Assembly: GCF_000753865.1 (NCBI RefSeq)
Contig: NZ_JQFW01000010.1
Location: forward strand, 89,795 to 153,794
Source of the DNA: Alteromonas sp. LOR
Lineage (GTDB): Bacteria > Pseudomonadota > Gammaproteobacteria > Enterobacterales > Alteromonadaceae
Direction: 5' to 3'
Length of the DNA: 64,000 nucleotides
Part shown: one piece after another, positions 45,934-55,024 of the stretch
Numbering within the stretch: position 1 is the first letter of the stretch
Layout of the letters: each line of letters starts with the position of its first letter
Position numbers and translations under genes: made by a program
The notes under the pieces: generated by a model
Told to the model about the DNA's origin: nothing
What the model saw: only the letters and a program-made list of their open reading frames with translations
Databases searched by the model: none

Positions 45934-48474
45934 ATGTATATCAAAAAAAAGTTTTTATTCTTTCCCTTTAGGTGGGCAAAATATTTTATTGTCGCAAGCA
46001 CTATTTTTTCAACTTATACCTTAGCCAGTGATATTGAGCGTCCTTCAATTTGGGTAAAAAATTCTGAGCGGCAAGTAATCTTAGATAAAATTAGAACTGA
46101 AGCATGGGCTAAATCATTATTCGAAGTAATGAAACAGCGTGTAAAGCCGCTTGCTTCAAATGAGTTAACGGAACGAAGAGCGTTGTTAGAGCAGCTTCCG
46201 CTTGTTTGGAAAAACGGAAAATCTCAATCGCCAACCTTGCCACTACAGAAAATTAAAGGCGGTGCAACAGATGTTGAGAGAAGATCAGTTGTTAAATCTC
46301 TGCAAGATGGTGTTGATTGCGGCGTGCTTTACTACCTGACGCAAGAAGAAAAATACGCAAAATGTGGTGCTGATATTTTGTTTACTTTCATTGAAGCGCT
46401 TAAACAACTAGAGGTGCGTAAGGATGGGGGGATGAATTCAGGCTGGATGTTTCCAACAAATCACCTGTACGAAGCACGAGTAATTGGTGCACAAATACCA
46501 ATTATTTACGATTTTGTTTACAGCTACCTAAAACAAGGTGGAAAAGTTTACGATTTAGGCTCTAGCGGGTTAGTCGATTTTAATTTTGATGATGCCCAAG
46601 AAACATTTAAAACCTATATTTGGTTAGCACTGAACAGAGGCTTACTACCGTCAAATTGGCCCGTATTAGAGTCATCAAGTTTAGTACACAATACGCTAGC
46701 ACTGGACGATCGGAAAGAGAGGGCAAAGTACCTGACTTATTACACGCATACTGATACCCAAAATCAGGCATCACTTAAAACAGTTTACAGAATGTTTGAA
46801 AATGAAGGCGATATCTGGCCGGAATCTTTGGGTTACTCACGCCATGTTGCAGCATATTCGATTTATCTAATGACCTTGTTAGATCGCTACGACCCATCGT
46901 TAAATCTAGGTGATAAATATCCAAATATCCCCGCAGCATTTATGTCGTATTATGACTTACAATTTCCTAACGAAAAGTACCCATTTTTCGGCGATGGCCA
47001 CAGAAATTATAAAGTGGAATATTCTGCGCTAGAAATGTCCTATCTACTGGGCAAACTAAACAAAAATCATAAACTTGTGACAAATTTTGGCAACTATTTG
47101 GTTTCAAGCCTAAATAAAGGGGACTACGACCGGGGCCATCTACACAAGCGGGTTTATGGGGCGGCTCCTTATTACGTACCAACACAACTTTTATGGTACA
47201 GCAAGAAAATCGAGAGTAGCGCCGACGTGGATGTTGACCCGCCGAGGCCAAGAACCAAGCGTTTAGAATTTGCAGGCATTAATATTCAGCGTAATATCAG
47301 CACGGCAAATCCGGTAAAAAATAGCTTAATGGCATTTTTAGGTGGCGGTTCATATATTCATGGTCACGCATCTGGCATTGATATGGAATTATACGGCCAA
47401 GGGCATGTATTAGGAGTAACTGCCGGAAAAAGCAAATACCGTACAGACATTCATGAAAACTATTACCGTATTTTTGCTGGACATAACACCGTTATCAGCA
47501 ATGGCGCTTCAGGTTCAAAAGGTGACTGGATCAATTTAGGTATAGATAACGTGCAAGCGGTTGATGCAGAACCGAGCTATTACACAGATGGTGTTTCACC
47601 AAAACATTCATTTTCAATATCTTCTTTTTACGATGAACATAATTTAGTCGCGCCAGCTCATCATCAACGTACCATGGCGCTAATTAAATTATCTGAAACG
47701 CAAGGTTATTACTTAGATATTTTTCAAGCAAAAAGTAATGCAGATGAACAGTTCCATGATTACGTATATCATAATGTGGGTGACAGCGTTAATTTCACTA
47801 GTTCCGGTATCGAATTACCTCTCAATGAAGACAGCAATAGATATAAAGCATCAAATAGCCTTGAGTGGAAATTGCAAAGCAAATATAAACACCCTGGCTG
47901 GCACTATTTTCAAGAGGTACACTCAAGCGGTGTAATTCAAAAACCGATTGAAGCATTATTTACCGCTGCTAAATTAAGCGACAAAAAAATCTTTATGCGC
48001 GCTATGATGCCCGCTGACAACGGTATTGAAATTACGAAAGTAAGCGCTCCACCATCCTATGGCGTTGGAAAAGCCTATCATAAGAAAACTACTCCGACTT
48101 TTATTTTAAGACGTCAAGGTGATGCGTGGAAAAATCCATTTACCGTTGTTTATGAGTCAAAGACAGAGGGCGATGACTTTACAGTACAGTCGGTAGAACG
48201 CATCAATGCAAACGACAAGTTCAAAGGTGTAAAAGTGACTGTCAGTGTGGCAGGTAAATGTCTTACGCAAGTTATTTTATTGCAAGATAATATTGATGAC
48301 GTTTATCAAGGTGAGAACACAGGTATTTACTTCAAAGGGCGATTTGGTCTAATCACGCTTGACGACGATGGTAATGTGCGTGAAATGTATGTGGGTCGCG
48401 GCAGTAAGTTAAGTATTGGTAATACTTCTTTAACGGCTAACAATGCTAAAAGCAGTGCATATCAGAGCTTTTAG
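45934..48474 (+). CDS. Heparinase II/III-like polysaccharide lyase or oligosaccharide dehydratase
   Basis: 846 residues with a signal peptide (about 1-31). The first half is an (alpha/alpha) toroid, with LNRGLLPSNWPVLESSSLVHNTL and EGDIWPESLGYSRHVAAYS. The second half is the heparinase II/III beta domain, with MAFLGGGSYIHGHASGIDMELYGQGHVLGVTAG holding the HGHASG block, then ENYYRIFAGHNTVISNG and DYVYHNVGDS. These histidine-rich blocks are where heparinase-fold lyases hold metal and substrate. In an ulvan locus it may be a lyase acting on another uronate context, or the dehydratase reported from ulvan loci in Bacteroidota; sequence reading alone does not decide. AAAGGA precedes the ATG, and a strong hairpin ends the transcription unit. 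Confidence 0.72.
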   Translation: MYIKKKFLFFPFRWAKYFIVASTIFSTYTLASDIERPSIWVKNSERQVILDKIRTEAWAKSLFEVMKQRVKPLASNELTERRALLEQLPLVWKNGKSQSPTLPLQKIKGGATDVERRSVVKSLQDGVDCGVLYYLTQEEKYAKCGADILFTFIEALKQLEVRKDGGMNSGWMFPTNHLYEARVIGAQIPIIYDFVYSYLKQGGKVYDLGSSGLVDFNFDDAQETFKTYIWLALNRGLLPSNWPVLESSSLVHNTLALDDRKERAKYLTYYTHTDTQNQASLKTVYRMFENEGDIWPESLGYSRHVAAYSIYLMTLLDRYDPSLNLGDKYPNIPAAFMSYYDLQFPNEKYPFFGDGHRNYKVEYSALEMSYLLGKLNKNHKLVTNFGNYLVSSLNKGDYDRGHLHKRVYGAAPYYVPTQLLWYSKKIESSADVDVDPPRPRTKRLEFAGINIQRNISTANPVKNSLMAFLGGGSYIHGHASGIDMELYGQGHVLGVTAGKSKYRTDIHENYYRIFAGHNTVISNGASGSKGDWINLGIDNVQAVDAEPSYYTDGVSPKHSFSISSFYDEHNLVAPAHHQRTMALIKLSETQGYYLDIFQAKSNADEQFHDYVYHNVGDSVNFTSSGIELPLNEDSNRYKASNSLEWKLQSKYKHPGWHYFQEVHSSGVIQKPIEALFTAAKLSDKKIFMRAMMPADNGIEITKVSAPPSYGVGKAYHKKTTPTFILRRQGDAWKNPFTVVYESKTEGDDFTVQSVERINANDKFKGVKVTVSVAGKCLTQVILLQDNIDDVYQGENTGIYFKGRFGLITLDDDGNVREMYVGRGSKLSIGNTSLTANNAKSSAYQSF

Positions 48475-48490
48475 TTGTCAGCTATACTTT

Positions 48491-48522
48491 GTGTTTCTGG
48501 CGTGTCTTAACGCCAGAAACAC
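48491..48522 (+). terminator. Terminator hairpin after the heparinase-like gene
   Basis: GTGTTTCTGGCG pairs perfectly over 12 bp with CGCCAGAAACAC around an 8-base loop, 16 bases after the stop. The remainder of the 322-base gap to the convergent DUF1961 gene shows nothing I can name. Confidence 0.65.
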
Positions 48523-48796
48523 TGGTGTATGCTGCTAAGTACCTTACTGATTTCTGTAAAGGTTTCGGAATCTTTGATAGTGTTTAGTCGTGGAATGCTT
48601 AGTATAATGCTTTCGAAATTGATTAGGTTATCTTTCAATTAAGACAGCACACAACATGTTTTACCCTGGTCTTGCTTGGCGCTAGACATTGCCTCATCAC
48701 GTCAATCAAAAACAAAGCTCATTTCAGGCTAACGCAGCTTCTATCAAATCATAAGATTAATAGCTATTACGGCGACATAGGTTACATTCGGTGTCA

Positions 48797-49762
48797 TTAC
48801 TCTCGAGTGTAGATTTTGAAGTTATTATAAATAGAGCTACGCGTGTACATTTGCCTTAATCCAATACGGCCCGTATCCACTTTGCCTCGCTCAGGTAGAT
48901 CCCAGCTGAAAACTTGCGTTTTTGTCTCCGGCGTATTCTTTAGGCGCACAGAAAAGGTTAGCTTATCCTCGGTTTTTACTGCCGTTATATGATAAGTTCT
49001 GCCTTTCTTAAAAAGGCTTGTTTCTTTGTAGCTAGGGGGGATTTTCATGCCAGCAAAGCCTTTAGTGGGATGGAGCGGATAAACTCTTGCCCTTATATAG
49101 TCTTGCTCACTCTCTACATTTGTTTGGCCAAATGCTGCATAGCTAATATGCAGAGCTTTCATGCGCTCAAAGTAAAACTTCATTGATGGCACTTGTCGTT
49201 GATGGCGCCACGTTGCAATATCTTGCGCAAAATCACCGGTTCCCGTCGCCTGAATATACAAGATATTAACCATCTTGATTTCGTCATCTATTTTAGTAAA
49301 GTCGTATTCAATTTTAATATCGCCATCGTATTGATGCTTTGTCCACAGAACCGTATGGTGCGCATCATTCTGCGCTTCTGGGCCAGCTTCTACTTTTAAA
49401 CCCTTATGGGTATTGGTTACTTTGCTGAAGCGGCCATCCATGAACCAGTTGTCTTGCCAAGGCGTTTCACCTTTATCATCAAACTTCATTATCCACCCTT
49501 CAGCGTCTGGCTTAGCATTCTTGACTATTGCAGGGTTTGCTAACGTAATTTCCATTGGCGCAACATCATTGAACTTAGCTTGCGCTTGCGTTGTTTGAAT
49601 GTCCGCACAATTAGATATGGTTAAAACTATAGCTAATGACGTGATAATGCGGCGACCGTTCTCGCCTTGCTTTGATTTAGATAAGCGACTAAAAGCCCAT
49701 TTTTTATTTCCGAAAAACTGAAGGGGGTATTGGTAGCAACTGATTGAAATGCCGCTTTTCAT
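48797..49762 (-). CDS. DUF1961 (YesU-like) exported protein
   Basis: 321 residues. A long N-terminal extension of about 35 polar residues precedes the hydrophobic signal (ITSLAIVLTISNCAD), which may be a lipoprotein site at ISNC. No better start was found; AAGGA lies 9 bases before this ATG. From about 80 on it is a concanavalin-like sandwich with the DUF1961 wording: HHTVLWTKHQYDGDIKIEYD, YIQATGTGDFAQDIATW, and GRIGLRQMYTRSSIYNNFKIY. YesU of the Bacillus rhamnogalacturonan cluster is in this family. No activity is established that I can name. It lies beside a GH5-like gene on the same strand and probably binds or cleaves an oligosaccharide. Confidence 0.75.
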   Translation of the reverse strand: MKSGISISCYQYPLQFFGNKKWAFSRLSKSKQGENGRRIITSLAIVLTISNCADIQTTQAQAKFNDVAPMEITLANPAIVKNAKPDAEGWIMKFDDKGETPWQDNWFMDGRFSKVTNTHKGLKVEAGPEAQNDAHHTVLWTKHQYDGDIKIEYDFTKIDDEIKMVNILYIQATGTGDFAQDIATWRHQRQVPSMKFYFERMKALHISYAAFGQTNVESEQDYIRARVYPLHPTKGFAGMKIPPSYKETSLFKKGRTYHITAVKTEDKLTFSVRLKNTPETKTQVFSWDLPERGKVDTGRIGLRQMYTRSSIYNNFKIYTRE

Positions 49763-49905
49763 TATTTAATGTCCTTAATTGACTCATTAAGCGATAGCTA
49801 TTAGCTTATAGGAAAAAGTGAGATATAAGAGGGCTATGATGGTTGCTATACAACCATCAACATTTAATAATGTTGAAAGAATTGAGGCAAGCCAAAATGC
49901 CATTC

Positions 49906-51327
49906 TTAACTCTGAGCTGCCGGGTCTGGCTCTCTGTAAACACCTGGCTCAATTCTTATGTTGATTATTGTGTTATTTGTAGGCCATGCCAGCACCGTCA
50001 GTTGTTGTCTGTCCTCATCCCAGATAAAGTCACTGGGTCTGGTGTTGTTTTTAGAAGAATATACGCGAAGACCGGTATTAATCGGGCTGTGAGTAAGAAT
50101 TAAGTCCTCGCCAACATGAATCGAGAAACCATCTGGATAGTGACGGTCCGCCCCTATGAATATTCTTGAAGCGCCCTTGCTATTATCTGTTTTGATATTG
50201 ATATCTAAAGTACGTGTCGCAAAATGAAACATAAAGTTTTTTATGTCTCCAGCAATAAACTGCGGATAAGGGCGAGCGATAATGTCAGTAATATATTTTC
50301 TCTCGACCGTACCGTCGGCTTGTTTGTCAGAGAAAATCGCCCAAGTTGATTCGCCCCCAGGTAAAAAATTCTGATAGCTACGATTGCCTAAAAACCAAGC
50401 TTTAATTGACCCAATACCCATCTTGTCGAATACTTCTGCTGTGCGAATATAAAACTTAATATAATGCAGTTGTTCTTCTACTGAGTTGTCAGTGGTAAGT
50501 AACGTTGGAAACCCCCACTCTCCAACTAAGATTGGCGCTTGAAGTAAGTCAGCTTCTTTATCAAACCTTTCCATAGTCGGTGCGATGTAGTCGATATATT
50601 CTTGGTATATGTGTGGTGCGAAAACAATGTTTTTGCGATTCACTCTTTTTTTAATTTCCGCGTACTGATTTTTGTTGATTGCCTCACCTTTGTTCATAAA
50701 AATAGTTTGAATTAAAAACAATTTCTCATCGCTGTAAGGCAGTGCGGCATCAATAATTTTTTCATATAAAGGGATTAAATAGTCGCTGGTTAGTTCATCA
50801 TAAGATTGTGTTAGTTCTTTTTTACGTGGTTCGTTTACTAAGTCATAGCCGATGACTGCATCGTTGTCCTTAAACGCATCCCATATATGTCGCCATGCAT
50901 TAATATAAGTTTCTTGCGTATTATTTCTGTCAAAGTATAAGTCGGGCCAAGAAAAACCTTTGGCGCCATACACCGTCAGTTTAAACATAGTTTTAATGCC
51001 AGCTTCGCGACCAAGGCGAACTGCATTTCTTAGACGTGCCAGATATTCTGGCTGAAAGGTCGAGTTCCCAAAAGTACTCAATTTACCTAATTCCAGCCTG
51101 ACAACTTGTACGTTGGCGCCCATTCTTACCATGCGTACATAGTCTTCTTGCGTGAAGTTAACTTCTCCACCCGCATCATTGGTGTTTACGACAAAGCCGC
51201 GTGGGATCATGTGTCGTCCTGCGTCGTCACGTAGGCCATGCTTGATGTCTTGTGCTAGCACTTCATTATTTACAAAAAGCGAAAGCAGCGATGTAAATAG
51301 CAGTGCTCTAAACAGTGATTGTTTCAT
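49906..51327 (-). CDS. Secreted GH5 endoglycoceramidase-like glycosidase
   Basis: 473 residues with a signal peptide (about 1-25, ending VLA). The barrel begins with HGLRDDAGRHMIPRGFVVNT, the wording of endoglycoceramidase-type GH5 proteins. The acid/base glutamate is Glu166 in DLVNEPRK and the nucleophile is Glu270 in ILVGEWGFPT. The C-terminal 110 residues form a small beta domain, as in endoglycoceramidases. Relatives cut glycosphingolipids between sugar and ceramide, but several GH5 subfamilies share this layout, so a beta-glucosidic bond in ulvan or in algal glycolipid is equally possible. It shares strand with the DUF1961 gene (143 bases downstream) and the PL24-like gene (187 bases upstream). 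Confidence 0.78.
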   Translation of the reverse strand: MKQSLFRALLFTSLLSLFVNNEVLAQDIKHGLRDDAGRHMIPRGFVVNTNDAGGEVNFTQEDYVRMVRMGANVQVVRLELGKLSTFGNSTFQPEYLARLRNAVRLGREAGIKTMFKLTVYGAKGFSWPDLYFDRNNTQETYINAWRHIWDAFKDNDAVIGYDLVNEPRKKELTQSYDELTSDYLIPLYEKIIDAALPYSDEKLFLIQTIFMNKGEAINKNQYAEIKKRVNRKNIVFAPHIYQEYIDYIAPTMERFDKEADLLQAPILVGEWGFPTLLTTDNSVEEQLHYIKFYIRTAEVFDKMGIGSIKAWFLGNRSYQNFLPGGESTWAIFSDKQADGTVERKYITDIIARPYPQFIAGDIKNFMFHFATRTLDINIKTDNSKGASRIFIGADRHYPDGFSIHVGEDLILTHSPINTGLRVYSSKNNTRPSDFIWDEDRQQLTVLAWPTNNTIINIRIEPGVYREPDPAAQS

Positions 51328-51514
51328 TTAAAAACCTCGTGTCGTTTCTGTTAGTTTTACAATGGCAGCGCGCAATTGAATGGGCGATTTCCATATGTGC
51401 GATACTGGTAGAGTAAATAATGGTGTTATACTTCAGAAAAAGGCCTGCTATCTACAGCACTCATAAAGCTCTCATAAAACGCTCTGGCATGCTCTCAGGC
51501 GAGTTAGGGTTTCA

Positions 51515-52999
51515 CTATTTCAACGAAAATATCTGTAGAAATAGACTGCGCTTGTCGCCAGAACCTTCGGCTTTTTTAAGATAATAATAAGCCTTGCTAT
51601 CTTTAAAAAAGACCACGGCCTTATCGAAGTTTGGTCCTTCACTGTGTTCGTAAATCGTAGTGAAGTTTTCTGCCTTGCCTTTAGCTTTTGCAATTACGAC
51701 CCGCCCATTTTTCAAGCCGGTAAGATAGACATCATCGCCATTGCTAAAGAGTTGCCCGCCAAACGGTATCCGAACTGTAGTGAAATCTTTCTGGCCAGCC
51801 TTACGAAATGTGTGAAGGTTGGTCTGTTCATTAAACTCAAGGTCTTCTACTTTACTTACAAAGTGCTCATCGCCGCTGTTTGTTACCGTGAAGTCAAATC
51901 CATGAACAATGGACACTTGGTTCTTTTTCTGTGTTTTAGCCCAGTCTCCAGGCTCTTCAATTTGGATTTGCTCAGAAATAGCGAGAGGAATTTCAATTGG
52001 TGCATCTTGCGCGTTCTTCCAGTTCGAGATGCCTTGTGGATCGTCAGAATAAGCGTAGTAAATACCGTTTTGGTAAAGATATTTATCTGAGGTATTTTTA
52101 GAACGTCGCTGAAAGGCTATGCGAAACTTACCGCCTGTATATTTGAAGTCGCCGTACAAACCCCAGTTGTATTCACTACCATGCTCTGACGCTAGAACCC
52201 GATTGAAGTCATTATAGCCCTGCCACTTTTTGTCATCGTAGCGGGCAAAAAGCATTTTTCCATTCGCTGAAAAGCCATAGCGCATTTTCATAAATAAGTC
52301 GCCATTATCCCCAGTGAAGAATGCAGGGTAGGTAAGCAGCTTTGTTGTATCGACATCTTCAATACCAGTAAATTCTAGGTGCTTATAGTGGCCTGCAGGA
52401 GAATTAACGAATAGTGGAAGCGCAAAATCTTCGTCGGGAGCGGACGCTGCACCTTCTATAGAAAATGAGTAACGTAAGTAATCATTAGAAAACGCTTCCA
52501 CTCTTCCATTGCGATGCATGTCATATAGCAAGTGTATAGTATCGTCAGCAGGGCTTATGCCCACCGCAATGGTATTGTGAGTCTCGCCTAACCACCATTT
52601 GCCTCTGAAGCCGGTGTGCCGGTGGGGAAACTGAATGGTTTTAAGTACTCCCGTTTTCGTATTTAGGCGCGAAAGCATAACATGCCGGTTGTCCTTACCT
52701 CCCTGATACCATGTCATAAAAACGAAGTGTTTATAAACTTTTATGCAGTCACCATGGGGAGACAACGCATCGCCAAAAATGTAATCGTAGCCCTCCGGGT
52801 TATTTTTAGAATACGAGCCTTTTACCTGGTTACCGTTAAAAAATATGGCGTTGTCAGTCACTATCGTCTCAGTATCCAAGCTAACGGAAGCACTGGCACT
52901 AATACTGATCAAAAGTGAGTAAACAAGAGACAGAGATACAAGATTTTGTTTGATGGAGACTAATGACGTACGTAAGTCTTGCGCTGAATGTGAAAACAA
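51515..52999 (-). CDS. PL24-like ulvan lyase paralogue (beta-propeller)
   Basis: 494 residues with a signal peptide after an N-terminal extension (hydrophobic about 18-38, ending ASA). The start is TTG with a GGGG site 6 bases upstream; no ATG is available. The propeller shares long segments with the divergent gene at 53 kb ([42 protein letters not shown]). His141 and His162 are 21 apart, and Tyr224 and Arg240 are 16 apart, as for the catalytic set of the PL24 enzyme LOR_107 recalled from the literature (His146, His167, Tyr243, Arg259). The loop between His162 and Tyr224 is 14 residues shorter than in LOR_107. It should cut ulvan by beta-elimination, perhaps with a different chain preference. 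Confidence 0.8.
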   Translation of the reverse strand: MFSHSAQDLRTSLVSIKQNLVSLSLVYSLLISISASASVSLDTETIVTDNAIFFNGNQVKGSYSKNNPEGYDYIFGDALSPHGDCIKVYKHFVFMTWYQGGKDNRHVMLSRLNTKTGVLKTIQFPHRHTGFRGKWWLGETHNTIAVGISPADDTIHLLYDMHRNGRVEAFSNDYLRYSFSIEGAASAPDEDFALPLFVNSPAGHYKHLEFTGIEDVDTTKLLTYPAFFTGDNGDLFMKMRYGFSANGKMLFARYDDKKWQGYNDFNRVLASEHGSEYNWGLYGDFKYTGGKFRIAFQRRSKNTSDKYLYQNGIYYAYSDDPQGISNWKNAQDAPIEIPLAISEQIQIEEPGDWAKTQKKNQVSIVHGFDFTVTNSGDEHFVSKVEDLEFNEQTNLHTFRKAGQKDFTTVRIPFGGQLFSNGDDVYLTGLKNGRVVIAKAKGKAENFTTIYEHSEGPNFDKAVVFFKDSKAYYYLKKAEGSGDKRSLFLQIFSLK

Positions 53000-53082
53000 A
53001 CTCTGCCCCTTATTTGGTATAGCTAATGTATCAACCAGTAATGCTGCGTACCAAAACGGGTATCGCTTTCAATCACCTCAAA

Positions 53083-53097
53083 ATGATTGTATTTGGT
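53083..53097 (+). promoter_or_regulatory. Candidate operator between the divergent PL24-like genes
   Basis: ATGATTGTATTTGGT fits ATGATTGnnnnTGGT. It lies 67 bases before the plus-strand lyase start and 84 bases before the minus-strand lyase start, so a single site could control both. Confidence 0.45.
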
Positions 53098-53163
53098 TAT
53101 TATTGAGTGAAAATGGTTTCAATTAAATGTACACTGCTTGTAAGTGTATAGCGAGAAAAACCG

Positions 53164-54750
53164 ATGAAAATAAATCTAAGCATGCGTGAACTGGTAAGCC
53201 GACTAAGTACGACACTGAAAACAGCAATTGCGCTATCAGTGCTAACAGCCTGTACAGCAAATGATAGCGTGTCGTTAACCTCGAACATTAGCAATACAAG
53301 CGGAGTATTGCTGGAAAGCCAGACAAAAATTACTGACGGCGCACTCCATTTTGATGGCAAGAAACTCAATCACAACACTTTTGAAAACCCTTCAAAAAGC
53401 CAAGCGTATGACTATTTTTTTGGCAGGAATATCTCAGCTCACGGTGACGCTGTTAAACCTTACAAACACTTTGTTTTTATGACGTGGTACAAAGGGGGCA
53501 AAGAAGAGCGAAACGTTATGCTTTCGCGGTTCAACACAAAGACTGGGGTTGTTAAAACGATTCAATTTCCTCATAGGCATACCGGATTTAGAGGCGATCC
53601 GCTGGTAGGTGAATCGCACAACACCATTGGTTTAGCAGTGAGCCCGTTAAACGGAACCATTCATATGGTTTACGACATGCACGCCTATGTTGATGATGAT
53701 GAAACAGGCAGATTTAAAGGAAGGTTTGTCGACGATTTTTTCCGCTATTCTTTTTCTGTGGCTGGCGCAGCAGATGTGCCAGACGACGAATTTACACTGG
53801 AGCAATTTGTTAAAGATACTAGCGAGTTGAGTCAGGGCGCAGATGATTACAAACACTTGACTATGACCGGTAATTTACAAGATAAAGAAAATTTTTCTGC
53901 GCTAACCTATCCTAAATTTTACACGAGTGACGATGGCGAGCTGCTTCACTATATGCGCTGGGGTGGCAATAACAACGGCGCTTATTACTTCAATAAATAT
54001 GATGCAAAAAACCAGAAATGGACCCGCTTTACGCCGTTTAATCACAAGGATCAAAAGACTCACGGCAACGCATACAATTGGGGACTGTATGGCCAAATGA
54101 AGTATATAAACGGTAAGTTGCGCGTAGGGTTTCAACAGCGTAGCGCAAATAATGATGACCGTTTTAAATATCAAAATGGTGTTTATTATGCCTACTCTGA
54201 TCATCCTGATGGTTTAGGGAATTGGAAAAATGTCGATGGCGAAGACATGACCTGGCCTTTGGTTAACTCTGATGAAATAAAAATATTTGAGCCTGGTGAT
54301 TACATCGATCATACAGCACCTAATTCTGTACACATTGTAACGGGATTCGACTGGACGGTTACTGAAAACGACGATGTTCATTTCATAACTCATGTTCGTT
54401 CTACGGATACTAAGCGAAGTGACTACAAGGAAGTATCGATACACGCCTTTAAACCCGCCAATGCAGTAGACTTTACGATTACAACTGACTTTACTGGGGC
54501 CGATTCTATTTACACGTCGGGTGATAGTATTTTCATAATCGGGCTCAAAAATGGTTATCCGTTTGTTGAAAAAGCAAAGGGAGGTTCTAACGATTTTGAA
54601 GTCGTTTATCAGCAAGCCTCAGGGGTTAAATTTGATCACGGGACCATTCATATCGAAAACGGCAAAGCGTATTACTATTTGATGGAGAAAGGAGCAGGTA
54701 ACGCGCTCCCGCTTCATTTACAAGTCATCGACTTGGGTGTTACTGAGTAA
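53164..54750 (+). CDS. PL24 ulvan lyase (LOR_107-like), lipoprotein
   Basis: 528 residues with a lipoprotein-type signal (VLTAC, cysteine near residue 30). The rest is a seven-bladed propeller. His152, His173, Tyr249 and Arg265 have spacings 21, 76 and 16. These equal exactly those of the PL24 enzyme LOR_107 of Alteromonas sp. LOR (His146, His167, Tyr243, Arg259, recalled from the literature), with a constant offset of six. The enzyme depolymerises ulvan at rhamnose-3-sulfate to glucuronate bonds. It is divergent from its paralogue at 51-53 kb and has a candidate operator upstream. The lipid anchor suggests the cell surface or outer membrane. Confidence 0.88.
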   Translation: MKINLSMRELVSRLSTTLKTAIALSVLTACTANDSVSLTSNISNTSGVLLESQTKITDGALHFDGKKLNHNTFENPSKSQAYDYFFGRNISAHGDAVKPYKHFVFMTWYKGGKEERNVMLSRFNTKTGVVKTIQFPHRHTGFRGDPLVGESHNTIGLAVSPLNGTIHMVYDMHAYVDDDETGRFKGRFVDDFFRYSFSVAGAADVPDDEFTLEQFVKDTSELSQGADDYKHLTMTGNLQDKENFSALTYPKFYTSDDGELLHYMRWGGNNNGAYYFNKYDAKNQKWTRFTPFNHKDQKTHGNAYNWGLYGQMKYINGKLRVGFQQRSANNDDRFKYQNGVYYAYSDHPDGLGNWKNVDGEDMTWPLVNSDEIKIFEPGDYIDHTAPNSVHIVTGFDWTVTENDDVHFITHVRSTDTKRSDYKEVSIHAFKPANAVDFTITTDFTGADSIYTSGDSIFIIGLKNGYPFVEKAKGGSNDFEVVYQQASGVKFDHGTIHIENGKAYYYLMEKGAGNALPLHLQVIDLGVTE

Positions 54751-54819
54751 ACCAAATACACAGCCTTTTGACTTTTCAATTAGAAGAATAGGTTGGTACA
54801 AAAATGAGAAAATTAAAAC

Positions 54820-54849
54820 GCTGAATACTCCCTATCGGTAGTATTCAGC
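54820..54849 (+). terminator. Hairpin after the PL24 gene
   Basis: GCTGAATACT pairs perfectly over 10 bp with AGTATTCAGC around a 10-base loop, 69 bases after the stop. It lacks a T run, so it is only a probable terminator. Confidence 0.5.
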
Positions 54850-54909
54850 TATGAACCTACCTTAATCGCAAGATGCTACTGCAATTCACAACAATATTAT
54901 TCAAAAATA

Positions 54910-54924
54910 GTCAAATGTAATCAT
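54910..54924 (-). promoter_or_regulatory. Candidate operator upstream of the second GH78 gene
   Basis: The reverse strand reads ATGATTACATTTGAC, one base off ATGATTGnnnnTGAC. It lies 101 bases before the GH78 start. Confidence 0.35.
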
Positions 54925-55024
54925 TTGTATTGAATTGTGTAAAAGGTTTGTATGTCCACGGGTCCTATCTGAGTAACGTAGTGAAGGCCTCAACGTTAGT
55001 AAATATTTATTGAGAGTAAGCAAC

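Noticed and set aside
51644..52090. Plus-strand ORF of 148 codons antisense to the PL24-like gene
   Set aside because: It lies wholly within a well-supported lyase gene, and its product shows no domain or signal pattern.
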